This document shows positions 50,001 to 62,000 of a stretch of 64,000 bases of DNA, piece by piece. Positions within the stretch are counted from its first letter, which is position 1, and the number at the start of each line of letters is the position of its first letter. The notes beneath the pieces are model-generated. The model worked only from the letters and a program-made list of their open reading frames with translations. It had not been told where the DNA came from and did no database searches. Both the position numbers and the translations under genes were made by a program. The stretch is from assembly GCF_905220565.1 (NCBI RefSeq), contig NC_059404.1, forward strand, positions 16,086,472 to 16,150,471. Direction: 5' to 3'. Source of the stretch: Melitaea cinxia (taxonomy: Eukaryota > Arthropoda > Insecta > Lepidoptera > Nymphalidae).

Positions 50001-53000
50001 CAAAAGCTACAGATATCTTGGAAATTCATAATACGAACAAATTGAGATTGTGATTTCAATAATAATGATATCAAAAATTTTCATCAATATTTTGAGTTGA
50101 ATTAACAATATATTCGTTAATATAGACTGATGCGCGCAGATCTAGTGAAGTGTCATTCCCAAGACAACATAAACATCAGGTGACAGCAACGCGACTAATT
50201 ACGATGCTTACGATTTACTTTGCCCTTAATGAAAATATGCGTGCATTTCATTTTGTCCGTTAAATGTAAGGTGTTCGACTGTTAACAGCGGTCCTTCAAA
50301 TGGACGGTCCTGTAGGTGTTATAGATAGAAATATGTTATATATAGAAAAAATTCTAGCCTTTTTTAAAATTTACTTTGCCATATTAATATACGAGCTACT
50401 CTTGCGAGGTTGATTTGCATAAAACGTCCAATGAGCTTGTAAGCGCGGCTATAATGTGCCATCCATAATAAGTCGATTTTGAAATGTCATCTCATAAAAT
50501 TTTGAAACCCTTCCCAATCCTTGTCACACAAAGTACGTGTGTGGCGTAATTTTAAATTGCCCCTAATTTACAATGTAAGGACGGTTTATGCATGACTATC
50601 TTGCCAGAGTAGCGAACACCTTATATTTGTATAAAATTATACTCGTGTTCATTTCAGCATACCTGAGTGATTTTGTTTAAGTGCTAATTTATGATCACAT
50701 TCTTTTTATTAATCGATTTTTATTGACTAAGCAAAAGTATTGAGACAACCGCTATTTTGGATTTGGTATTTAACGCTTTCAAATGTTTTTCGCGTTTTTT
50801 TTTTTTTTTTTGTAAATAACATAATAATTCTTGTACACAGTGGTTTAAATGTAGGAACAAAAGTTAATTCTAATTTGTCAAACAACATGTATGACACGAA
50901 TCATCAATTATCTATAATACTATACCGTATATCAAGAAATTTTCGTTCTTATATTTACACCACAGAGTAACAAAAAAAAAAAGAAAGAAAATCGTAATTT
51001 TGCAATCGGAATAATTCTAGATTGAAGCGGTTTTTCGGAAGCACTGTAAAGAAAACCGTTGACGCGGCTAAGTCGCTAGCGCAGGAAGTATCTCACGCGA
51101 GGCACAAAGAAGACGTCGCGGACATAGTCGACGATGTGCGTGGAGAACATAACATCAAACTGAAGGCGTCCAACTCGCACAAGGGACCGTACGACTTTGA
51201 TGGCTGCGTTCGTTATGTACAGGTTTGTGAATGATACCTTATGTCTGACTTTTTTTATATTGTGTCTATTGAGTTGTGATTTTTTTTTCAGTATATTTTT
51301 GTTAAATAATAATGTAAAAGCTTATGAATTTGGTAAAGTATGGTATGGCTTATTGTTTGGCTATGGCAGTCTATTTAGCCACCCCTTCTCTTTCTGTCTG
51401 TATCGTAAGAGGTGACTAAATAACAAAGTTAGACTACCACCTTGGAACTATTGAAGTCGACCGATGGTGGGAATAACCATCCTACAGCTGGCCTTTAAAC
51501 TTGGCTGGCTGCTGACCGAAGACGGGCAGCAGCGTCTTCGGTGCGATAATGCTAGCTATGCGGTTATCAATTGTCATAGTCACTATGTGCAAAACCTCAG
51601 TTCCCGGCAGGCCTACTAGTCCTGGCTACGGTAGCGGTCGCGGTAACGGTGGGACAGAGGGTGCTAGGAATCACCGGGTTACGGGAGGCTGTCACCCAAT
51701 ACTACACCTGACAACTTTTTATCTTGTTATCTGAAGTACCCACAAATATCTACCAGTATCTACAAATATAATAATTTATTTTTAAAGTTTTAATTTGTTA
51801 ACGATTTGAAAGTGCTCTTGGAGCCTATTTGAATAAAGCTGTTTTTGATTTCATTTGATTTGATTTGTACAAAGAGAGGCGGAGGATACGATGATCCTGG
51901 TTTTAGAGGGCAATTGTTCTACTTCTGTGAAGGTGATGGGCTTTCCCAAGGTGGTATCGGTTTTCTGATCCACTAGACTCTCACCAGCAACGTTGTGGAA
52001 GTAATTAGTATGTCGACCTGGGTAGTGTACTTAAACTCACTGACAGGTACTCCCTGAATATGATATAGTCTTTTATGAAGATATATCAAAAGCCATATAT
52101 GGCACTATTTCGACCTTCTCCAACGTTGTTATGGGATACTTCAACGCTAAAGTGGGAGTACAAGACCGCGGTGAATTGAAAATCGTACCACACGGGTTGG
52201 GGCGCAGGAATCGCAAGGGGCTGATGCTTGTTAACGTCCTCAAGTCATGGGGGGGACTCTTTATGATGAATTCCTTTTTAAATCAATAAAAGGCATATAT
52301 TAAGATATGTCGTAGTGGTTAATAGGTTTGACACCGGCAGCTACCACTGAATGTTAAGGGGTTTTCTGAATATACACGCCTACGCTAAGCACGGATCCGC
52401 TTGATAAAATCTATTCTCCAATCAATGCTGTCCCAAATACTAGGTGGCTCCGAGTAGTTTCAATTGAAACTCCTAAATTGATTCGATTCTCTGGAAACCA
52501 CTAGCGGCTTGGACGAGATAACCGACAACGCACAGTGGTCCCGATTTAATAAAATATGGACATTGATGCTAGAGGCCACGAAATTTTTACTGATGGTTAA
52601 CATTAGGATAACTAATAAGACAAAAAAATATTATTATCCTACCACGACAACTTCATGGTAAAAAAAAAAAATAATTACAATTTTTTTTGTATGAAAGAAA
52701 TTACATTTCTGTTAATTTCTCAAAATTCTTAAGAGTTGTCGAGATGGCGTTCACACATGTTAGAAAACAAGTGATTCTGAGTATTTCATTCTACTTAACT
52801 TTCTACTTAACTTTTGACATATTGCGGGTTGAACAATCGATTTTTTTATATTAAATGTGACCTTACTTTTGATTATATAGTTACTGAAATGCTTACAATG
52901 TTTGAAATTTTAAATTTAATAATAGTTTTTGAGATAAGTTTGAAGAAATACAAACTCAACGCAGCGGGGTTAACGCGGTTGCGGGGGGGGGGGTGTCTTC

Positions 53001-56000
53001 ATTTATGAGTAGTAGTTTAGTCCACTAGAAACAATACTCATATAACATTTGGGTCAACGTTTTCTTGAGTAATCTCTGTTTCCTCTGAAAGTTCATTGTT
53101 GGCCTCTGGGAATAATTGTTTTTGCGATCGAACAAATTTTGGTTTTAATATGAGTGATGTAGGGATCGGAGCTAATTAGAAAGTTGTGGATTATGTCCAA
53201 ATTACTTTCAACTCTACCGATTTTTCTTGTCTGAGTCAAACATTCCGGAAATCTTTATTTCGCGCTTCGGATGCTTCTTCGGAAAGCATGCCTATGGAAA
53301 TAAATGAGAAACTTTTACAAACGTCTGCACCATGAAGCAACAGCTTATGGACACTTGAAGGCATGTAATACCGTGTATATATCATCATTGCAGCCTATAC
53401 AGTCCACTGCTGGACATAGGCCTCCACAAGTTCACGCCAAAAATAACGTGAACTCATGTGTTTTGCCCATAGTCACCACGCTGGGCAGGCGGGTTGGTGA
53501 CCGCAGTACTGGCTTTGTCGCACCGAAGACGCTGCTGTCCGTCTTCGGCCTGGGTATTTCAAAGCCAGCAGTTGTATGGTTATCCCGCCACCGGTCGGCT
53601 TTTTAAGTTCCAAGGTGGTAGTGAAACTGTGATATCCCTTAGTCGCCTCTTACGACACCCACGGGAAGAGAGGGGGTGGCAAAATTCTTTAGTACCGTAG
53701 CCACACAGTACCATGTATATAAGTTAATATAAAGTATTGCTGTTTCTCGCCAAAAAGGCTAGTATTAATGAGTTGCCCAGATGAAATAGTTTGTAAAATA
53801 ACTGCAAAGCTTTTGATTAAATCAGGGTTAATGCCAGTAATTTCAGCAGATATTTCAAAATTTGTGAAAAACCTTCGTGCTGTATTACCGTCGTTGGTAG
53901 TGCCAAATCCCTGTTTAACTATATCGATAAACAAACTAATTTTTTCCTGGAATTCTTCTTGTGTCATTTTTTTTGCTATCTTTTAACAATTTGTCATCAC
54001 TTCGAGCTGAGCACTTTTTAAAATCTAAATTGTAGGAAATATGTAAAATACATTCCATGCATCTTATCCACATATGAAGCGAGGACAAACCGTCCAGGTT
54101 ATTCATTTTACTCAGTGGAGTACCACATATATTACAAACCGCTGCAGAAGAAGTATTAGAAACCACGCTAGAAATTTTCCCATCAATCATAGTCATATAC
54201 AAATCATGGTGTAACTCAAGATTTTCTACAATTGTCGGGACAAGATTGCAGATTTCTTCATTTATGGAAGTATTTTCCTTGTGGATCAAATCGTTTTTTT
54301 CTTTTGAAAATTTAAAACCAATTGGACGACAGTACTTTGTTGAAGATGGAGTAGGATTTTGCCATAAAATACTACCGCTATCTTCTACCAAACGAAGCGG
54401 GACCAAACTGATCATAAACACTGAAGAATCGTCAATTTTTTGTCAGTCTGTGACTTTTGTTTATAGTTACTATGAGAAGATGACCCATCAAACTCCCATT
54501 TACTTATCAATTTTAATGAGTTTGTGGTTGCAGAAATAAGCTGAATTACTTTTAAAATCCTATTAATAGTCAAATCCAGTAGCGATTGAAGTCGTATTTT
54601 AACTCAAGTTTCGGTAACAGTTATATCTCCCTCTGAAGGATAACAAGTTTTTTTTTTGTTTCCAGGAGCTTTTGATAGGATGGTAGCACAAAAATATTTT
54701 CTTAAGCGAGAATGAATCTCAAATTGCGATATTGCCATTTTGATAAATTAGATGATGTGTAAAGAGCTAGAGTTTTATCGTCAGGTAGACACAGTTTTAC
54801 AGTTTTTTTTAGTAAACACATGCTTGTCTACTATTTCACATTTTTCTTCGTTTCGGAAGAGTCCTTTTATTGTATTCGCTAATTCTGTTTTGTTAGATCA
54901 TTCAATTTAGCACATAAAGCGTAAACTAGTTCCTCCTCAGAATGATCTAAAGTATTAGAGAGCACCTTTTCTTCTGCCTATCAGATAAATCTTTAAAAGG
55001 TTTTTTATGTATACTAGATCGACTCGATTGATGCACATCTATTTCCGCGGTTCCAATAATTGAAACATCTTCCTCGGTGCTAAGATTAAAAACATTGTTT
55101 AAATCTATATTTTTACATTTCGGCCAGACAATTTCAGATTCTAACCAATGTGAATTCTGATGCAAAAATGTCTTTTGGGCTCTGCTGGAAGCAGACCATC
55201 TCTTTGATATATTGCTTGTGAAATTAAAACAAAATGATTTGATGATACTTATATCTTCGTAAGACAATTCGATGCCAATACGTTCTACAAGAATATTGTA
55301 TAAATATATACTATATTTAAAACCAGCACCACCTGATTTCAAAGCTGCGTATAAATCTAAATTTGTGACAAATGCGGACATATTGAATAAGAAATTGACG
55401 AGAGCAAGAGACAAACCAAAATGACTGACTTTGGAAGAAAAATAAGATTCAAAATAGAAAAAATAACGAAAACAAGTAACAATAACAAAACAAGACAAAA
55501 ATAAAATAACAAACAATATTAACAAAAATATTTATCGAAGCGTACAGAAAATATAGCAACACGGGTTATCGCTACCACACATGTACACTAAAGCATATGA
55601 CTTACGAGCGCGCCAGAGTTCAGGTCGTAATGCGCAATCAAAAGCAAACTCGCGTCAAAGCTACTTATTGCTAGTCAGCGGATATATCATGTATTTTCAT
55701 GCTATTTCCATAATTGTTTTCATGGTTCTTATGGTTCAAGCTAATAAGTTAGAGAAAATAAAAAAACAATTTTTCGACCCGCAATAACTCAAAAGTACGC
55801 AGAGTTAAGTAGAAAGTATCTTCAAATGAAATACTCAGAATCACTTGTTTTCTAACAAATGTGAACGCCATCTCGACAACTCTTAAGAATTTCGAGAAAT
55901 TAACAGAAATGTAATTTCTTTCACACAAAAATAAAGTAATTTTTTTTTACCATGAAGTTGTCGTGGTAGGATAATAATATTTTTTTGTCTTATAAGTTAT

Positions 56001-59000
56001 CCTAATGTTAACCATCAGTGAAAATTTCGTGCCTCTAGGCAGGCCTTCTATCAATGTCCATATTTTATTAAATCGGGACCACTGTGCAACGTAGTGAAGA
56101 CGGTGTGTACATTCGGTCGTACACACATTCGCTGACGAAAGTAACGAAGCAGTGCAAACTTTCTTTCGAAACCTTGGATCTGATGCGGCGTAGTCGAGGG
56201 TCGTCCGCCGCTCAAGCAGCTTCGCCGGAACAAAGGATACGGAAACTTGTACGCCGAGACCCCCGCTGCTCAAATATGAGAGATATTACAACTCTTATAG
56301 AGTAGAATAGGGAATCAAAAGTTTTCCAAACGCCATTTGGGAAGAAGCACTCTTGTGAAGCTCAAAACAACAGATGTGCGAACCGTTTGCTATTACCCTC
56401 AAATCCGACAAGGGGACTAGAAATTCTATGGACAGCTGTATTCGTCGAGCGCTCACAAGTCTGAGACTCGGGACACCGAAGATCCACGTGCACCATTGTT
56501 TCGCCATTTTTCGCAAGACATGCCAGATATCGAAGTCGACGAGATTAGTGAGGCGTTCGAGCAGCTTAAAAACCGAAGGAACCCGGAAAACGATGGAGTG
56601 ACGACTGAGCTCATTAAGGCCGCAGGGTTACCTGTCCTAAAAGCCTTGACTAGGCTCTTTAATGCTGTTATCCACCGAGGGATATCACGTCGAAGGGGTT
56701 GTCTAGGAGTGTGGTGGTGCTATTCTACAAAAGAGGCGATAAGTCGCTCTTGAAGAATTATAGAACAATGTCATCTCTATAAGCTGTTTTCGAGGGTCGT
56801 TACGAATCTTGTCGTCACGAGACTTGACGAATTCCGACCACTGGAGCAGGCTGGGTTTGGAAATGGCTAAAGCATCGTAGACCGCGTCTAGGCAAATGCT
56901 GTGTGGTATGTACTCCAGTCCGCTGGACCGACGATCTACGTAAGATTGTCGCTTTAGGCTAGATGATTATTGCGGAAAACTGGGATGCTTTGCGTGCACT
57001 TGGGGAGGCTTCAGCAGTGGACTGCAATAGGCTGAACCGACTGACTGACTGATCATAAATATGATATGCTGCTTTTGTTCTATCGGGGAGATAAATTTAA
57101 TTTGCAACGGTGTTCTACTACGTCAACCCGCATTGGAGCAGCGTGGTGGATTAAGCTCTGATCCTTCTCTTCCATGGGGAAAGAGGCCTATGCCCAGTAG
57201 TGGAATATTATTCCACTACTGGGCATAGGCCTCTTTCCCGCAGCTTTAAAGGTTTACATTTTTCAATGACCAAGTGTGTTTGGCGTGTCGCAGGAGATGT
57301 GTGCCGGGGAGGGCGCGGCGCACGCGGGTGCGGTGTGGTGCTGCAAGTTCAGTGTGTGCGGCCGCCTGCTGGCCACCGCCGGGCAGGACCGCCTGCTGCG
57401 CGTGTGGGTCACGCGCGACGCGCACCGCATGTTCCAGGTGTGTTCTCCAGCACCACTCACACACTCACACTCACACACACGTGTGCGGCCGCCTGCTGGC
57501 CACCGCCGGGCAGGACCGCCTGCTGCGCGTGTGGGTCACGCGCGACGCGCACCGCATGTTCCAGGTGTGTTCTCCAGCACCACTCACACACTCACACTCA
57601 CACACACGTGTGCGGCCGCCTGCTGGCCACCGCCGGGCAGGACCGCCTGCTGCGCGTGTGGGTCACGCGCGACGCGCACCGCATGTTCCAGGTGTGTTCT
57701 CCAGCACCACTCACACACTCACACTCACACACACGTGTGCGGCCGCCTGCTGGCCACCGCCGGGCAGGACCGCCTGCTGCGCGTGTGGGTCACGCGCGAC
57801 GCGCACCGCATGTTCCAGGTGTGTTCTCCAGCACCACTCACACACTCACACTCACACACACGTGTGCGGCCGCCTGCTGGCCACCGCCGGGCAGGACCGC
57901 CTGCTGCGCGTGTGGGTCACGCGCGACGCGCACCGCATGTTCCAGGTGTGTTCTCCAGCACCACTCACACACTCACACTCACACACACGTGTGCGGCCGC
58001 CTGCTGGCCACCGCCGGGCAGGACCGCCTGCTGCGCGTGTGGGTCACGCGCGACGCGCACCGCATGTTCCAGGTGTGTTCTCCAGCACCACTCACACACT
58101 CACACTCACACACACGTGTGCGGCCGCCTGCTGGCCACCGCCGGGCAGGACCGCCTGCTGCGCGTGTGGGTCACGCGCGACGCGCACCGCATGTTCCAGG
58201 TGTGTTCTCCAGCACCACTCACACACTCACACTCACACACACGTGTGCGGCCGCCTGCTGGCCACCGCCGGGCAGGACCGCCTGCTGCGCGTGTGGGTCA
58301 CGCGCGACGCGCACCGCATGTTCCAGGTGTGTTCTCCAGCACCACTCACACACTCACACTCACACACACGTGTGCGGCCGCCTGCTGGCCACCGCCGGGC
58401 AGGACCGCCTGCTGCGCGTGTGGGTCACGCGCGACGCGCACCGCATGTTCCAGGTGTGTTCTCCAGCACCACTCACACACTCACACTCACACACACGTGT
58501 GCGGCCGCCTGCTGGCCACCGCCGGGCAGGACCGCCTGCTGCGCGTGTGGGTCACGCGCGACGCGCACCGCATGTTCCAGGTGTGTTCTCCAGCACCACT
58601 CACACACTCACACTCACACACACGTGTGCGGCCGCCTGCTGGCCACCGCCGGGCAGGACCGCCTGCTGCGCGTGTGGGTCACGCGCGACGCGCACCGCAT
58701 GTTCCAGGTGTGTTCTCCAGCACCACTCACACACTCACACTCACACACACGTGTGCGGCCGCCTGCTGGCCACCGCCGGGCAGGACCGCCTGCTGCGCGT
58801 GTGGGTCACGCGCGACGCGCACCGCATGTTCCAGGTGTGTTCTCCAGCACCACTCACACACTCACACTCACACACACGTGTGCGGCCGCCTGCTGGCCAC
58901 CGCCGGGCAGGACCGCCTGTTACTGAACTATTATTAGCTTTATGTTTCTATGTAAATTGTGTATTTGTTAAAGTATTTTAGCTGTATTTTCTCCTCAAAA

Positions 59001-62000
59001 TTAAATAAATAAAAATAAATAACATAAACATTTAAAAATGGGCTCTGGGAATTTATTTCACGCGGAACCATATTACACCTAAATATATTACACCTACAGA
59101 ACCCCCCATTTGAACGCAGTTAGGAGTCGAAGACCTTATATAATAATATATAAAATGTTTGGTTCAACAGGACATGCGAACGAAATACAACGCGAAGCAG
59201 AAAGCATCTCCTACTCCTTCCCAAGAATCTCTCGCTTCTCTGGCGCCCCCTCCTCCATCTCCAGAAGATCAGCCCCTCGGTCCATCTGCACCCTTCTGTC
59301 CCAAGCCCTTCTGCATTTACTCTGGCCATACTTCTGACCTCTTAGACGTATCCTGGTCGAAAAACAATTTTATCCTTTCAAGCTCCATGGACAAGACAGT
59401 TAGATTATGGCATATTTCAAGAGGAGAGTGCCTGTGTTGCTTCCAGCATATAGATTTTGTGACCGCGATAGTATTTCACCCACGCGATGACAGGTATTTC
59501 CTGTCCGGAAGTTTGGATGGCAAGTTGAGACTTTGGGACATACCGGATAAAAAGGTGAGGAAACAATTTCCATGTAATTGTGTTAATTTTTATGGAATGA
59601 TATTTTCTATTTGTGTTATGAATTTCGTTCTTGAACTGCATTATTAATTCCTTTGTAAGAATATGACTAACAATAAGTAATGTAACACACTTTTATTATT
59701 GTTGACAAATAGTTTAAGCGTAAAATCAATTGCCTTAGGTGGCAGTATGGAACGAAGTGGACGGCAAAACGAAACTCATAACCGCCGCGAATTTCTGTCA
59801 GAACGGTAAATTCGCTGTCGTCGGGACATACGACGGTCGATGCATTTTTTACACCACCGACCAATTGAAGTACCACACTCAAATAGACGTGCGCTCAACT
59901 AGAGGAAAGAACTCCACTGGCAGAAAGATCAGTGGGATCGAACCGATGCCCAACGATGATAAAATCCTAGTCACGTCCAACGACAGTCGGATCCGACTAT
60001 ACGACTTGCGAGACCTAAACTTATCTTGCAAATACAAGGGATACGTCAATGTATCCAGTCAGATCAAGGCGTCCTTTTCCCATGATGGTAAATACATAGT
60101 GAGCGGGTCGGAGAACCAGTGTATTTATATATGGAAAACTTGTCACGATTACTCGAAGTTCACATCAGTTAGGAGGGATAGAAACGACTTTTGGGAGGGT
60201 ATTAAAGCTCACAACGCGGTGGTGACTTGTGCGGTGTTCGCGCCCAACCCTGACCACATGATTCGTATGATCACTGAAAGAGAGGAGAGGGCGAATGCCA
60301 GTAACAAGAATATGGATGAGAAAGATGAAGTGGTAAGTGATTTATTTTATCACCTTCTTCTACATCTGTAAAAATAATAATCTCTCAATGTTTATTTCAT
60401 CCTTGTTTGTCGTTTTGTTCGATAATTTCAAAAATACGTGTGACACCTTTTATTTATGTTATGGACATTTAAAATATTTTTTATTAAAAAATCCTTTTCA
60501 TACATCGATACCTCGGGGCTCAAAGGGCGTAACCGCCATTTTGGCGAAATTGACTTTTTAATGCAGCCCTACTTATTTTTTTCTCCTCTATCGATCTGTA
60601 TATTTAAAGTCTTCCTATTTGCCAAAAAGTGACGTTTACGACCCTATTTTTTGTAGAAAATAAAACATATTTTTTCAGTTTTTGTGTCGTAACAGCAATC
60701 ATTGTTAATAATCATAAACGTGATGGGAGTAAACGACACCGTAGATGATACGAATATTCTTACGTGGTGCTTAAGGCCGAACATAACCATTTCTAAAGAA
60801 TCAACTTACCAGATACACCCTTAAACATTTATGTACTCTAAAATAAAATGACACATACGTCTAACAATTATCCCTTAATTGGTCAACCATACCTACCTAT
60901 ATATTATGTGATTGCGAGAGCTTTGCTTGTGATTGTGATTTCTTGATTAAGGGTCATTAATGTTTAAGTTAAACGTTATAGTGTGATAATATTTTTAACC
61001 AAATTTAATATTTCTAGTTTTGTAAGTGCTGGTACCTAAGTTTTGGTCATTTTATTAGATGTATGTGTAATTTTAATGGTTCCACAGTCTATTATTGACT
61101 AAAATTGTTTAAATAATATGTAACGCAGGTGACGCAAAAATTATTGAATTTATCATTGTCCCTGAATCCTATTCAGAAATTTATTTTGTTTATGCACTTA
61201 TTTTTCTCAATGTAAGATAGATTTTTAATAGTAGCAGTTGTTTTATTAGCCTCACAGATTATTTGTTTATAATAAATATGTTTGTCAAACATTCGTTATT
61301 CAAGGATGGTCAAATTTTAATGAGACTGCTGTTTTAGTAGGTAGGAATACTTAAGATCACCTAATAACTTTTACCAAAAGACTTCATAAATAATATATAA
61401 TTGATCTCAAGAGTTCCTTGTATTTTCTATACGTTTTAAACAGAAGATTAGACATTAGCGCAAAATTTTGTAGCGATACCTAAGCACTTGCCATTTCAGT
61501 ACAATTTAGTTTTAATCGTTCATTCTGCTTTACGTTAATAAGATGTTTCGTTACAACTGAAATTATATAAAAATAAGAGTATTTTTCTTACTTTGTTTAA
61601 AAACACAATATTTTCAATAACAAGTGAATTTTATTTATCATTTTTTTTAATAATAAATGAGTTTTGGAATAGGTTTTAGATAGGTTAGGCTATTAAGTTT
61701 AGATAAAATCAATAATTAGGTATTTGTATAATTAATTAGTTATCTGAGTCGATAAATAGGTAATAAAATCTATAAAAAGGTTAATAAAGTACATAATTAT
61801 ATAAAAAAGTTAATAAAGTTCATAAAAATTGCACTTAAATCGATTACCTAAATGAAGAAAACAAAGCAGCTGTCTACAAACTGATAGAAATAGTGAGAAA
61901 ATTGACCGTTACAACGTAACCGTATACACTTATATACGGTTACAACCATCACTAATCACATATCCATTGATTTTTCGGGCGTAAACGCGCCAATCATTCG

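Larger units (their letters stand above)
52531..56086 (-). mobile_element. Transib DNA transposon (RAG1-related), decayed
   Basis: Termini are CACAGTGGTCCCGATTTAAT in inverted orientation (52531 and 56086), flanked by a perfect 5-bp duplication CAACG (52526-52530, 56087-56091). The inverted ends are similar for roughly 300 bases. The transposase reads on the minus strand in broken frames: an N-terminal piece 55525-54947, EFDGSSSHSNYK (first Asp codon 54487-54489), MIDGKISS (second Asp 54182-54184), zinc-type CNICG and LHMWIRCMECILH, GTTNDGNTARRFF, and LSEEASEARNKDF (Glu 53266-53268). These match the DDE and zinc-binding layout of Transib transposases and RAG1. Several frameshifts and stops plus an inserted RTE-derived element at about 53384-53712 make it inactive. 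Confidence 0.9.
51362..57055 (+). mobile_element. RTE-clade non-LTR retrotransposon, interrupted and decayed
   Basis: Plus-strand LINE split by the Transib. Its 5' head (about 51362-51560) resembles the heads of short elements elsewhere in the window. Endonuclease remnants lie at about 51880-52525 (VVMGYFNAKVG in a broken frame), then after the Transib come DLMRRSRGSS with CSNMRDITTLIE (56180-56305), EQLKNRRNPENDGVTTELIK (about 56560) and YKRGDKSLLKNYR (about 56735), typical of RTE reverse transcriptase. The 3' end GTGGACTGCAATAGGCTGAA with a short CTGA repeat stops near 57055. Many stops; inactive. A different repeat is embedded at about 51795-51870. Confidence 0.85.

Noticed and set aside
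52531..52575. A complete 12- or 23-spacer recombination signal
   Set aside because: The heptamer CACAGTG is exact, but no convincing ACAAAAACC-type nonamer stands at either spacing; only the heptamer is claimed.
57200..58981. Three overlapping plus-strand frames of about 550-590 codons
   Set aside because: They result from the stop-free 127-bp tandem array read in three frames; only the first 83 exonic bases belong to a real exon. They are not independent genes, though in-frame use of distal donors is discussed as a hypothesis.
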